A stretch of 64,000 nt of DNA from Nitzschia sp. DOCU1 (GCA_951394045.1 OX595986.1:2881534-2945533); one strand, 5' to 3'. Shown: positions 41,900 to 52,913, counted from the first letter of the stretch. Translations and numbers: made by a program. The notes: generated from the letters alone by a model not told the origin.

Positions 41900-43370
41900 T
41901 TATTCCGCGATCTTGTTCAATTCTCCACTTCCTTTTGAGAATTCTCCGCTTCCTTTTTTGAACTCTGCACTTCTAATCGATGTCAAAGTACCTCCCTTTG
42001 CACCTCTAAAGACAAAGGTGGATCGTCGCTTTTGATGTTCGAGCCCATCGGCATCTCCGTCGCGCACTCGCACACACTCGTTTCTCAAAATCGTGTAAAT
42101 TTGCGTAAAGTTGGGACGATCTGAAAGTTCTTTCGACCAACTACGGCGCATCAATGATTTAATAGGCACGGGCCAAGATTCTTGGACAAAGGGACGCTTG
42201 TGTTCTCCGTTCCAAACACGTTCCCGCATACTCTTCATTCCATACACTTCAAAGGGGGTTTTATCGGAATACATTTGCCAAAACATGATGCCGAAGGAAT
42301 ATGCATCGCAGGAGGTATTGTAGGGCTGTTCGTTAGCGACTTCGGGGGCCTGCTCAGCAGACGATGGAGAAATCGGGAATTAGCGATACAAGTGCCGGTC
42401 GAAGTGTTCATTCCCGTGCTACGTACCATATAGCGAGGAGAGCCAGTCATAGCAGTGAGCTTGTAAAGACCGTTGGAGTCCGGGGTCATGTCCGAGGTAA
42501 TTTCTTTCGCCAAGCCGAAGTCAAAGATCTTGATGTCGTCGCGCTGCAGACAAAGGAGGGCAATTTTTAGAATCACAAGAAAGAAACAACCCATTCAAAT
42601 CAAAGTAATCCAATACGTACAATATCAAATCCGACATTCTCGGGTTTCAAATCACGGTACAAGATCTTGCGACTGTGTAAGTGTCCGATGGCGGCACACA
42701 AGTCGAAAGCGGCCACAAGTTTCTCTTCCAAAATATCCTTCTTCTTGTTTCCTTTGCGGTCCAAAATGAAGCCCCCCAGGCCAGTGTTACGCTTGCCACG
42801 GTTGATCCATTTTACCATGCGATGCTCCAAGGTATCATACAGACGATCCATCACAATGAAATAAGCTTCATCGAACGGACTACCTTGGGCGCATGCCCTC
42901 ATTTTGATAATATTCGGGTGTTCAATGTCGCTCAAAATTCGCGTTTCTACGGCCATATCGGTGATCCCCTGAATGAAAGTAGGCGGATCTGCGATAACGC
43001 TCGGGCTCAGCATTTTTGCCGCATAACGAGCATCGCCACCCTTTCGAATGCAATGTTCCGCGATGAACTGGCGCGATTCCATAGTACCAGGAGCGGCTTC
43101 TTCATCTTCGTCAGATCCGGCTTTGGCGGCCGTCCCAGCTTCAAAGCCCCGGACCTCATAGACCGTACCGAAACCACCTTTACCCAAAACCTTACCCAAA
43201 GTGACTTCACTGACTTGAAACTGTGGAAATGTGCCCGATTTATCTTCGATTTTCGAATTGGCGAAAAGCTGAGCAATTTGCTTTTCAGCAAAAACTTTGC
43301 CGGCCTTCCGGAGCGCAAGCACTTGATCCGAAGAGGCTGATTTTCCGCTGCTTGCCTTTGGGGCTGTCAT
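41900..43370 (-). CDS. Serine/threonine protein kinase-like protein
   Basis: Exons 43370-42621, 42543-42427 and 42349-41900 with two 77-bp introns give 438 aa. The kinase domain runs from about 58 to 350. It has a Gly-rich loop GKGGFGTVYEV (about 62), catalytic Lys in YAAKML (about 118), and E in the VETRIL helix. The catalytic loop is YRDLKPENVGF (about 243), with R-D before K-P-E-N, so Tyr replaces the usual His. DFG lies at about 258, APE at about 291, and a conserved D in SCDAYSFGIMFWQM. An acidic insert separates the Gly loop from the Lys. The tail after ~390 has imperfect repeats (GSGEFSKGSGELNK). It does not fit AGC or CMK cleanly; TKL-like or plant/diatom-specific are options. Both joins keep domain order intact. 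Confidence 0.85.
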
Positions 43371-44146
43371 GATAGATTAGATGAAAAGGAAAAGGTGGAA
43401 GAGTAGCTGGGGACCCTTTTGAAGAAGGAATGGAAAGCACTTTTGTGCGTTTGTCCAATCGATCCGTTGTTTATGCTGCTCGGTATGCAGGGATTCCGTT
43501 GCCGCGAAAGTGACACAGTCTCATGCTTTGTGCAAAGTTCCATTCCAAAACAGAGAGGTTTGCGAAAAGTGAACCAAACAAATAACGACAGCGCCGGTTG
43601 CAAAGGTAGAAGGGGGCTATAACAATCAGATACTGTAGATTTTACTCTATGTTTGAGAGAGAAACATACTTAAGAATACGTTCAACATGGAGTTGTTCTC
43701 CCGTAGACATTAAATGAAATATTTAGATCGTACTTAGAACAATCAGAAGTTCCGGCGTATTTGATGGTTAATAAGTAGAATTTACTTAGGGATATGCAGT
43801 TTTTTCTAATAAGTACTCTTCTCATTTTTCTTCTTTTCATACCTGGTACTCTTTCTACGTGCTTGGCACGGCGTGGTATCATTCGTGCTGACTGTCTGCC
43901 TGTACGTACGGATGACCCAACAAAAAATGATTCATTCGACCACTTCAATCGCTTTGCGACATTTCGACTTCCTCGATCGATCGATCGTACGCGAAAAAAG
44001 GAGAAAAGATTTTGTGTGGTCATCGGATACTAATACCTTCTTCATCTCTGGCAAAGATTGCCCCTGTCCATGATCGACAAACTCATCCAAGTGTTCCGCA
44101 CAACGCTCCTCACTGCATTCATAAACCGCCCACGGCGATCCCAGAC
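43371..44146. other. Divergent intergenic region, 776 bp
   Basis: Upstream of both the kinase and the epimerase-methyltransferase gene. Only short ORFs are seen, with no RNA gene. Confidence 0.5.
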
Positions 44147-46176
44147 ATGAGTATTCCCGAAAAAAATGCACAAGTTCTGGAATTAGAGCAAGTAAAAGTT
44201 GACGATGAAATTATTCGTTGCTTCGAACTTTCAACCTGTGGCGGGGATGTAAAGATTCGACTATGCTCGCTCGGAGCCGCAATCTCCCACTATTTCGTTA
44301 AGAATCCTGATGAGGAAGTACATGACGATATAGTTTTGGGGTACAGTGGCGTTGAAAGCATGTACAATTCCAAAAACCCTGTATATTTTGGGGCAATCGT
44401 TGGTCGGGTAGCGAATCGAATTAAGGAGGGAAAATTCGACCTAAACGGGAAGTCATACAAACTGGAGGTCAACAACCCGCCAAATCATCTTCACGGGGGG
44501 TCCGGGGGATTCAGTCATAGGGTCTGGGAAGTGGAAAAGGCTGGGATTATTGATAATTATTCCTATGCCATCCCGTTCGTGCGTTTCAGCATTACTTCGA
44601 CCAATGGCGACCAAGGTTACCCAGGAAGTGTCCGAGTAACCGCAACGTATTCATTGCGCCCTGCTATAACGGAAGGCGGGGCAACGTTAAGCCTAGAAAT
44701 GAAGGCATATCTGCTTGATGGATGCAATCTTTCAACACCCGTCAATCTAAGTCAACATTCCTACTGGAATCTATCCGACAAGGAAAAGGGGATTTTGGAT
44801 CACTCTTTGCAGCTCGAAGCTGATGCGTACACACCCATTGACTCTTTTTCGATTCCCACACGACAGGTTTTGGCACTTGAAAATGATCCTATCATGAGTT
44901 TCGCTCGGAAGCCGAGGCTGCTGGGTGATGCGATTCGAGACTTCGGTGTAAATAAGGTGGAACTCCCCCTTGAACGGGTAAACGAGAATTTGAAGCACAG
45001 GATGACGGATACTCCCTTCGGGATCGACCACAACTACGTCGTTCGCCAGCAACCTTTCACTGCAATGCCAAAAGTGGCCACTCTCACGTCAGACAACGGG
45101 GTAACTCTCTCAGTCCATTCTACTGCCCCTGGCGTACAAGTCTACACAGCAAATTACCTTGGCAGTGACGACGATGCCTCTTTCAACCACAAGAAAAAAT
45201 ATTTACGATGGAGCGGGGTCTGTCTGGAGACGCAGCATTTCCCGGATTCGATATCAGAATCAGACGCTGATTTCAAGTCGTCAGACTTCGCAAAGGGAAG
45301 GTGTCCAATCCTTTCGCCCCGCCAACGAAAGTATCACCACGTGGTGGAATACACTGTCTGCAATGCCTTTAACACTGCCCCTGCTGGATCCGACACAGAG
45401 AATAAGCATTATGAGTCTGTTGAGTCAATGTGGGCGGCACAGCAGGGCCTTTCGTCTTGGTATCGCAAATCGAGGGACTACTATGAGGACAACTGCCCAT
45501 CTACAGTGGATGGCGTCTTGGGAAACCTGGGTTGGCTAAGCAGTGACGACATCGAAGGTTCTCGGCAATTTGTAGAGCAGCTGGGTATCACTTCCATTCT
45601 TGAGAGTGGTGTTGCATGCGAATGTGGGGCGGGAATCGGTCGTGTTACCAAGGGACTGCTGCTCGATATCTGTAAAGGCTCTGATGTAGTTGAATCGTCG
45701 TCTCGTCTTCTGAGCGCCGCGCCAGACTATATTGGAAATGAGTCCCATAGGTGTAGATTCTTCTGCTTCGAACTGCAAAATTGGTTCCCGTCGACCAACA
45801 AATATGGTAAGAAATTTAGTGGTACGATGCCTATATGATTTCCCATCTCAACATACTTGTTCAAGCGCTAGTGTGGATTCAGTGGACTGCAATTTATTTG
45901 ACAGACAATGATTTTGTTGCATTTTTGAAACGCTGCTCCCAAGCTCTAGTCCCGGGAGGCTGTATAGTTCTCAAAGAAAACGTATGTCAGGATGAAACAT
46001 TCGTCCTGGACGTGGATGACGCAAGTATCACCCGGAGCATAAAGTACTGGCATACTTTGATATTCCAAGCTGGTCTACGAATTATCAGGGAGTCTTGGCA
46101 AGAGAATTTTCCCGACGATATCTTCCCAGTTGTAATGTTGGCATTACAACCGATCGATTGGTCTTGTCGAGAATAG
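44147..46176 (+). CDS. Fusion: aldose 1-epimerase (galactose mutarotase) plus NTM1-type N-terminal Xaa-Pro-Lys methyltransferase
   Basis: Exons 44147-45806 and 45866-46176 with a 59-bp intron give 656 aa. Residues ~10-400 are a complete mutarotase: NHLHGGSGGF (about 113), the His/Tyr acid in LSQHSYWNL (about 203), FGIDHNYV (about 291) and the catalytic Glu in LETQHFPD (about 361). Residues ~415-656 are an NTM1-type methyltransferase: WYRKSRDYYEDNCPSTVDGVLG, the SAM loop CECGAGIGRVTK (about 490), and (across the join) YALVWIQWTAIYLTD, GGCIVLKENV and SWQENFPDD. NTM1 enzymes methylate the exposed N-terminal amine of proteins after Met removal. The two domains lie in one uninterrupted frame with a ~15-residue linker. 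No other start suits the second domain alone. I know of no precedent for this pairing; it could still be a diatom-wide fusion. Confidence 0.9.
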
Positions 46177-46683
46177 GTCATATGCGGCGAGTCACTTGTT
46201 CCCTTTTCGTTCATACAACTACGCTCCAGTTCGACTCTTCGGTGAAAATGCGCTCAGAAACAAAAATGGTATAGTATGACGGTACGTTCCACCTCTAGAC
46301 ATGTTCCGACTGTAAAGGGCCGACCATTATCTCCTTAAAACGGACGCTGTTCAAACGCGCAAAAGAAAGCCTTTCTCAAGTGAACGACTTCTACCAAAGT
46401 TTTACTTGTCTTGGTAGCCTATTATCAAACTATCAAACGTCGTCTTTACTCGCCGCTAGTAGAGTTTAAGCTGATCCTGCCTCATGCGCCTGGAGCATTC
46501 CACGATCGTATCGTACGCGGAAATCGATAGCCACGGATGGTCCCCCCCCCAATAAAAAATGCGTACAGAGACACCTCTGCTTCAATCGCAATCATACTCT
46601 TGTCTTTTCGCCGGGTTTCATGTTGAGCAGAGGTATCACATCATCAACAGTGGCAGCATTCTTCCAAGGCAGGCAATGGCCTA
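46177..46683. other. Intergenic region, 507 bp
   Basis: Between the convergent fusion gene and RING-PHD gene. A run of about ten C lies near 46543-46552. No gene is recognised. Confidence 0.5.
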
Positions 46684-48771
46684 CTATTCGTCGTCGCTGT
46701 CCTCCAGAACATGCATTCGCCGCTTCGTTCCGTTTTTGGGCACAGTAGTACTAGTGTTTCGTGTAGTTTCCTCACCACGAGCGTCGCTGTCGTCGTCTGA
46801 AGAATCGTCGAACGCCCCTTTCGACCTACCATTGGCCACTCCCACTGGCTCGTCTTCTTCTTCTTCTTCTTCTTCTTCTTCTTCTTCTTCTTCTTGATTG
46901 CGCTTGCTAGTTTCCACACCACGAGCGTCGCTGTCGTCGTCTGAAGAATCGTCGAACGTCCCTTTCGACCTACCATTGGCCGCTCCCGCTGGTTCGTCGT
47001 CGTCGTCGTTACGCTTGGCACTCGCAGACTTGGATCGGCTCGTAACGACAAATTCATGACCTCGCTTTCCTTGTACTTGAATACCACCCGACCTGGCACA
47101 ATCGGAGCAAATCCAGTCACCCTCTGGAATGCTGCGACGACCGACGCATCCATAATGAAAACTCTTGCCACAACCATCCATTTCTCTTCCGCCATCGCAA
47201 ATCATCAAATCACCACCATCACGACAGATACAACAAGTATCATTTCCTTCTTCATCACCACTAAACTGACCCTCGATATCACTACCTTCTTCTTCTTCGT
47301 GCACCAAAAAGCCATCATCTTCAAATTCATCTAGATTCTCGCCTTCACTATCATCATCCTCATTGTCCATGGCATCCATGACCATGGCATTGGCTCGTCG
47401 TGTCTCCCGTTGTCTTCGTCGTTCTTGATCTTGCTGCTGTCTTTCTCGTTGTTCCCTATCGACAAAGGATCCACCACTAGCTCCCGTCTTGAGCAACGCA
47501 AGATCCAATTCCAAAATGGCCCCAGTCTCTTCATGTCGAATCCGTAACAACATTGCCTCGTCATGAAACGAACAAAGATCTGAATCCCATTGTACTTGCC
47601 AAATCCCAGGCAGTTGTACAAGTTGTGGACTTGTCCTTGCCACGGGTGCAATCGTGCCATTTTCTTTGGTCATTTCCATTTCGAGCAACGAGTATTGAAA
47701 TCGACTTTCATTGGTACAAATCAAGTGGTCATCTTCGGCATTTGTCAAAAGGACCGGAAATCCTCCATCCGATGCCTCATCTTCTTCCATGGTCAAGAGA
47801 CAAAGCGAAAAACTCAAAGCATTGCTTTGACGTTTCGGTGGCTCATACAAGGCCAGTGCTAATTGCATTCGTTGATCATCGGCATCCAAAACAATACTTC
47901 GTCGGACTTTGACCCTCTTGTCGCTGCCAGTAGTAACGACGGAATGCCAAAATTCGTCCTCTAAAGGACTCAAGACTTGATATCCTTGCGAATGTTGTCC
48001 ACCCCCTTCTCCTTTGTAATTTTTACGACGAGATTGAATCTTGTGAACGACGTGAGAGGCATACAAGGTCATGACACACTTCTTCAACGCAAGATTGATT
48101 TTGGGAAGTGCCTCCGCCGATTCACGGCATGTGGGACACGTAGGAGACGTCTTCCACCACCATTCGAGACAATCTTGACAAAAGGAATGTCCACAAGGCA
48201 ACGATACGGGAGGATACACCAAGTCGTGACAAATGGCGCATTGCAAGTCGGACTGCAGTTTGTCGGCGGCGGCTACGAGTGGCGACGACGGAGTCGCTTG
48301 TAAGAGTTGTCGAATTTTGGCCAAATCACCATCTTCTTCCTCCTGCTCGGATTTAACGGGAGTTTCCACGTGTAAATCGCGACCTAATACAGAACGTTTA
48401 ATAGCATTCAAGGACACTTGCGCTGAATCGTCTCCATGATTGTCATTGTCGTCACTGTCACTGTCGCTGCTGTCCGAATCATACAAGGGACCTCGATTGT
48501 TACTGTCACTGGCATTGCTACTGTCCGAATCCAGTCTGGGGCGTTTCTTTTTAGGTATGGATTGAGTCAGATCGAATGGCGTCGTTGCTGTTGCCGTTGC
48601 AGGACTTGAATGAGCAGTTGCATTTTCAATGCAACTGCTGCACTTGGCAGGTTCCTGTTTCTTGGCTTTGGATTTTTGACGTTTGGAAAAGGTCACTCCT
48701 TCGCCTTCGGATTTTCCACACAAGCTGCAAGTGGCAACGACTACTGGACTTTCGGGGTCCATGGCATCCAT
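46684..48771 (-). CDS. RING and PHD zinc-finger protein (probable chromatin-linked E3 ubiquitin ligase)
   Basis: A single exon of 695 aa from ATG 48771. A RING finger at about 178-217 has spacing CAICHDLVYPPVSLPCGHSFCQDCL...CPTCR (C3HC4), giving E2 binding and ubiquitin transfer. A PHD finger at about 510-565 (CCICRDGGDLMICDG...CGKSFHYGC...WICSDC) is of the histone-tail-reading type. Between them lies a ~250-residue region with no recognised domain and a Gln/Arg-rich helix (REQRERQQQDQERRRQRETRR). Nuclear location is likely: KKKRPR and KAKKQE are basic patches. The C-terminal 130 residues contain a duplicated acidic block flanking a 14-Glu run. It resembles UHRF-type and BRCA1-BARD1-like RING/PHD proteins in layout only; no SRA or BRCT domain is seen. 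Confidence 0.88.
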   Translation of the reverse strand: MDAMDPESPVVVATCSLCGKSEGEGVTFSKRQKSKAKKQEPAKCSSCIENATAHSSPATATATTPFDLTQSIPKKKRPRLDSDSSNASDSNNRGPLYDSDSSDSDSDDNDNHGDDSAQVSLNAIKRSVLGRDLHVETPVKSEQEEEDGDLAKIRQLLQATPSSPLVAAADKLQSDLQCAICHDLVYPPVSLPCGHSFCQDCLEWWWKTSPTCPTCRESAEALPKINLALKKCVMTLYASHVVHKIQSRRKNYKGEGGGQHSQGYQVLSPLEDEFWHSVVTTGSDKRVKVRRSIVLDADDQRMQLALALYEPPKRQSNALSFSLCLLTMEEDEASDGGFPVLLTNAEDDHLICTNESRFQYSLLEMEMTKENGTIAPVARTSPQLVQLPGIWQVQWDSDLCSFHDEAMLLRIRHEETGAILELDLALLKTGASGGSFVDREQRERQQQDQERRRQRETRRANAMVMDAMDNEDDDSEGENLDEFEDDGFLVHEEEEGSDIEGQFSGDEEGNDTCCICRDGGDLMICDGGREMDGCGKSFHYGCVGRRSIPEGDWICSDCARSGGIQVQGKRGHEFVVTSRSKSASAKRNDDDDEPAGAANGRSKGTFDDSSDDDSDARGVETSKRNQEEEEEEEEEEEEEDEPVGVANGRSKGAFDDSSDDDSDARGEETTRNTSTTVPKNGTKRRMHVLEDSDDE
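46766..46999 (-). repeat. Duplicated ~90-bp block flanking a TTC/GAA microsatellite
   Basis: Copies at 46766-46855 and 46910-46999 are nearly identical (encoded unit ends in RSKGxFDDSSDDDSDARG). They flank a TTC-repeat tract at about 46853-46896 that encodes 14 Glu. All lie in the coding sequence of the RING-PHD gene. Confidence 0.85.
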
Positions 48772-49204
48772 ACTGAATGTATTGTAGTTCGTTTTCTGTA
48801 CTTTACAACAAGAGAAGTGAGATTGAATCAATCGTCATCGCCCATCAATGATGTGATGTGTGTCGATATATGGAAAGAAAGGATGGGCCTCGACCGATCC
48901 CCGGTTTTGCTCGCTCCCCCATTTCTTTTCTTGCCCCTAAATGGGGCAAGATTTAGGATATGTAGGTATGTACTAGTACGACGTTGGAATGTTCCTTACT
49001 ACATGTTTCATCTCGTCGCGTCTCTGGTTGTTGTTTCATTGTTGTCGTTGTTGTTCATTTTTCAACCGTGGAGCCCATTCATCTGCACTGGCAATACTCT
49101 TGTTGACAACCTCTACTAGACACACGTCGACGTAGCACTGCGGTAACGGGGACAGTGTAAAAGTGAAACGTTGTGGAACTTACTCTAGTAGCCACAGAAA
49201 CGCC
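48772..49204. other. Divergent intergenic region, 433 bp
   Basis: Shared promoter region of the RING-PHD and DHYC genes. No gene is recognised. Confidence 0.5.
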
Positions 49205-50611
49205 ATGAGTTTTTCGACGCCCGCCTTGATCGGCCTCATGGCCTCGTATGTGATTATTTGCGGATTCATCATGTACTTTTGCGTCATTGCCGATCCGAAC
49301 CGATCCAAAATGGCCTTTTTCATTCAAGTCGAGCTACCGAACAAAGTATGGGATTCCTTGGGAAAAGTCATGGGAACCAAGCAAATGAATCTGCTGCAAT
49401 CCATTTTGGATCTCGCCATGGTCTTTGTCTACTTTTTTGTGGTTTTGGGGTCTTGGACGGTCGTCTTTTGGTATATCTATCCATGGATCGACAGATCCAG
49501 CTACGTGAGACAATACCACAAATACATTGGATATTTTGTCTTTGTGGCGTGCTTTGCCAGTTGGAGACTGGCCAATACGTCTCGACCGGGCTTGATTACT
49601 CCCAAGACGTTTCCGCAATACGATCATTATCCCTACGATAATCTCATGTTTTTGCCGAATCGACGTTGTGACAGTACCAATCTCCTGAAAATTCCACGCA
49701 GCAAATTTGATCGTTTGAAATATCATCAAAATGTCCCACGATACGATCATTATTGTGGATGGGTCAACAATACGATTGGAGAAGAAAATTATCGATGGTT
49801 TCTCTTATTTTTGGCCTTTCATGTCTTTATGTGTGTGTATGGAAGTATCATGTTGGCGCTACTGTTTTGGGGGGAAATCAAAGAAAAACAACTTTTGGAA
49901 ATTACCTTTTTTGATCGAGCTACGGGAGAGCATGTTCGATCCAACTGGTTCATTGTCAGTCAGTATTTATTCATGAGAAAGACGCTGGAATTTGCAGTCT
50001 TGGCAATCATGTTTGTCATGGGGATTGCATTAGGAGGATTTCTGGGTTATCATGTACGTTCTAGTTCTTTGGGGGCGGAACTTGGATCTATCTAGAGTGC
50101 TTGCTCTGGACTTCTTCTGCTCACCATCGTTTATTTTCTTCGTTTGCAATGCTACCAGATGTGCATTACCTCCTATAATCGAACGACCAATGAAGACGGC
50201 AAATGGAGTGACATTCGAAAATGGTACAAAAAAGCACAAAAGGAATATCAAGAAGCAGTCAAGAAAGGACTGGTAGGAACGAATGGAGCCAAAATGGCAC
50301 CCACACCCAACGTAAAAGATGGCGACGTGACATGCACGGGGGGTGGTGCTGGCATGGATGAAACTGGCGGCGATCGGCAACAACAAGAACAAGAACAATA
50401 CTTTGATCCGGGTCCCATGCCAAAGAATGTTTACGACAGGGGTTTTGTAGAGAATTGGAAGGAAGTTTTGTTTCCGCTGTCATTAAGAAAGGACGTGATG
50501 GAGCTTGGTGGGTACTCCCGATCCACCAAAACGTCACAAGGTGAGGTATCATCGGCGACTCCAACGCCCGCTCCATCAATAATCTCAACGTCTTTTGACA
50601 AGACGGACTAA
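49205..50611 (+). CDS. DHHC-family palmitoyltransferase-like protein with DHYC motif and lost zinc ligands
   Basis: Exons 49205-50053 and 50159-50611 with a 105-bp intron (GTACGT...CCAG) give 433 aa. The layout is that of a DHHC protein acyltransferase: helices near 4-24, 75-98, 112-130, then the cysteine-rich domain, then helices near 200-222 and 255-285. The catalytic tetrad reads DHYC in PRYDHYCGWVNNTIGEEN (about 179-196). The W-V-N-N-x-I-G stretch recalls the Swf1/ZDHHC4 branch. Most of the zinc-binding Cys and His of a standard domain are replaced: CDST in place of CxxC, then RSKFDRLKYHQN, and NNTIG instead of NNCVG. The catalytic Cys stays. DHYC is tolerated in Akr1, so activity is possible; an atypical fold or non-acyltransferase role is the alternative. 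The tail is soluble, Thr/Gln/Pro rich. Confidence 0.82.
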
Positions 50612-50679
50612 CTAATATAGACACCCCATAATGTACAAAAGATTGGCATCGTGTTAACAAACTCCTTGCTCACAACTAT

Positions 50680-52554
50680 CTACAGTTTTGGCCTCCGAAA
50701 CAATGTGCACTTTACAATGGCTCCATCCAATGTATTCTTAAACTCTCCTTTGCCAGCAAGGTCCAAGGTACCACCCATTCGTTCCACTAAAGTTCTCGAA
50801 ATGTCAAGGCCAATGCCCGATCCTTCTACAAAGCTGGTAGTTTCACTTCGAAAGCCCCGATCGAAAATACGCTCCTTGTCGGCATCACTAATGCCTGGCC
50901 CATTGTCTTCCACCACAATCGTGACTCCAGGTTTCTCCGTCTTACTATTGCTCAGCATACGAACGCGGACATGTGGTGACGGATTCTTGAGAAAGGGCCA
51001 ACCTGGTTTCGCAAGTACGACATATTTGAAAGCATTGTCCAGCACATTGCTAATCGCCTCTTGCAGGGATTTGGGGGCAGCAATGACTCCTGGGAGTTCA
51101 AACGCATCTTCCATGACTTCGAAACGTACCCCTCTCTCCGATGCAATGGCGCGGTAAGCAGCAAAAATCGGCTCGAGTACGTCTCCCAAAAAGGTCATTT
51201 CCAGGTCAAGGTCACCGACGACTGTGGTCGAGGAAGGCTTGGTTTGTGGCCTGTTAGGAGTGGTAGTAGTCGAGAGTTTTCGGACGACTTGCCCATTTCG
51301 TCGTCGTGGGGACTTGGCGGGATATGTGTTGTACTCGGAAAAGGAATCTTGGTTTGTAGAAGTGCCATTTTCTCGAGCAAACTCCAGTGTTTCATTTTCC
51401 CAGGGCAAAAGCTGCAAGTGCTCGGATCGAACAATGAGTGATTTTTGCGTTGGGTCTTCGGCTTTGGCTGGTTGCAAAGCTCTTCGAGTCGATTGCTCTA
51501 GATTTTCGACCAGCGTATCCATGGGAACCATCAAATCAACGACTCGCTCACTTTGTACCAAGAGACGTTCTGCAAGTTCGAGCAATTGCGGGGTACCAGG
51601 GCCCAAGGCATCTGTATTTGCGATTTGGCGTTGCAAAATTTTGCCATAGGTGCGAAGCGCCTGCAATGGATTCTTCACTTGGTGAAGACTATCGGACAAG
51701 CCTATTCGAAACGCATTATTTTGTTCTTTGAGGTAGTTGCGTTCATTGTCGATTGAAAGTGCCATCGATAGACTTTGAGCCGCCCTCGATACTTGCATTC
51801 GATCCAAATCAGTCCATACATGACCAGTGTCGGGATTGGAGCTGGCCGACGGAGATACCAAGAGGACTCCCACAGTTTGAGACCCCGACAAAAGTGGTAC
51901 GGACAGTGCCGCTGGCTTGTTTTTGAATCGAGCGTCGCACATGACTTCTTCCACGATGCCAACCCCTGGATTGACTTGATCGGACGACATCATGGGATAG
52001 CCCGGAAGCAGAGCAGTAGCGTGTGCGAAACCTGGCAGTTTTGTGAGCGTACGGGGGAGTGTCGGTGCTTGTCCCGATGCCGCATCCGAAGCAATAAAGA
52101 CTCGTTCCGTATTCGGGTCGGGATAGAGTACCACAGGAGTAAACTCGAGTTGCCCCGTCAGACTGTTCTCTTGGGGCAGATATAACGCCATAGACTCAAC
52201 TTTACTCTCGGTCGGATCCCCCGGCACCGTCAAGGAATTGGCCAAAAGTTCTAACTGTGATAGTGCCATGCGTTGAAACATATCAGATGGCATGACAGGA
52301 ATCGGCGGCTTTTCGGCCGGTTGGGCATTGTAGATAAATCCCCCAAACGACTGATCCTCGCTGCGAATATCTGCCCCCTGGAACAACCTACTGTTGTATT
52401 TCGACGGAACCTCACGTCGTGATACAGTCGACACCAGGAAACTGTCGGAATGACACTTCCAAAGTACCAGAATGAAGGCGAAGGTGCGTCGAATGGTTGT
52501 CGTCTTTCGCCCTGCCGACGGCGGCGATCTCGTTCCCAATACGCGATCGCCCAT
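50680..52554 (-). CDS. CSK: Chloroplast-sensor-kinase-like (CSK) GAF histidine kinase
   Basis: A single exon of 624 aa from ATG 52554. CSK is a cyanobacterial-derived sensor kinase (Hik2 relative) linking plastoquinone redox state to plastid transcription. The first ~45 residues have a basic start and a hydrophobic stretch (TFAFILVLWK), a plausible plastid leader. A GAF domain follows (about 110-275), including PAALSVPLLSGSQTVGVLLVSP. The H-box is SLHQVKNPLQALRTYGKIL (about 290), with the phospho-accepting His retained. The HATPase domain has an N-box LQEAISNVLDNAFKY (about 500), G1 EDNGPGISD (about 550), an F-box-like RGF and G2 GSGIGLDIS (about 580). A ~120-residue linker joins the two halves. 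It is convergent with the DHYC gene, 68 bp apart. Family assignment is confident; plastid location is inferred. Confidence 0.9.
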   Translation of the reverse strand: MGDRVLGTRSPPSAGRKTTTIRRTFAFILVLWKCHSDSFLVSTVSRREVPSKYNSRLFQGADIRSEDQSFGGFIYNAQPAEKPPIPVMPSDMFQRMALSQLELLANSLTVPGDPTESKVESMALYLPQENSLTGQLEFTPVVLYPDPNTERVFIASDAASGQAPTLPRTLTKLPGFAHATALLPGYPMMSSDQVNPGVGIVEEVMCDARFKNKPAALSVPLLSGSQTVGVLLVSPSASSNPDTGHVWTDLDRMQVSRAAQSLSMALSIDNERNYLKEQNNAFRIGLSDSLHQVKNPLQALRTYGKILQRQIANTDALGPGTPQLLELAERLLVQSERVVDLMVPMDTLVENLEQSTRRALQPAKAEDPTQKSLIVRSEHLQLLPWENETLEFARENGTSTNQDSFSEYNTYPAKSPRRRNGQVVRKLSTTTTPNRPQTKPSSTTVVGDLDLEMTFLGDVLEPIFAAYRAIASERGVRFEVMEDAFELPGVIAAPKSLQEAISNVLDNAFKYVVLAKPGWPFLKNPSPHVRVRMLSNSKTEKPGVTIVVEDNGPGISDADKERIFDRGFRSETTSFVEGSGIGLDISRTLVERMGGTLDLAGKGEFKNTLDGAIVKCTLFRRPKL

Positions 52555-52913
52555 GTTGACTTGCACAAGTTTTAATGCATCGACTACAGATATCACTTGC
52601 GGAGATGTAGCAAAGGTATTATAGAAGGTCAAGGTACGAAAACGGAATCAAAGAACGAGGCGATGTATAAATGCTAGTAGGGCGTCATTGTGAGAGCGAT
52701 GGGAGTTTTTTCTCTGGAAAGATCCGAAAAGGCGTTGCCGGCGCTCTCATTTCATTCGTAGCAGTCGAAAAAAAGAATGTTTGACTCAGCAGAGCCGACG
52801 TCATTTCTTTCAAACGACGAACGTGAACTAGACATCACAAAAGGCGCATTGTTCCTTTTCCTAGATTCCTTTCTACTCTAGCAGCAGCAGTAAGAAAGAG
52901 TGAAATCGTTGTA
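52555..52913. other. Intergenic region, 359 bp
   Basis: Upstream of the CSK gene and downstream of the small membrane protein gene. No gene is recognised. Confidence 0.5.

Noticed and set aside
47056..47334. 92-codon plus-strand ORF in the RING-PHD gene
   Set aside because: Antisense to the PHD finger; low-complexity Thr/Ile composition reflects the other strand.
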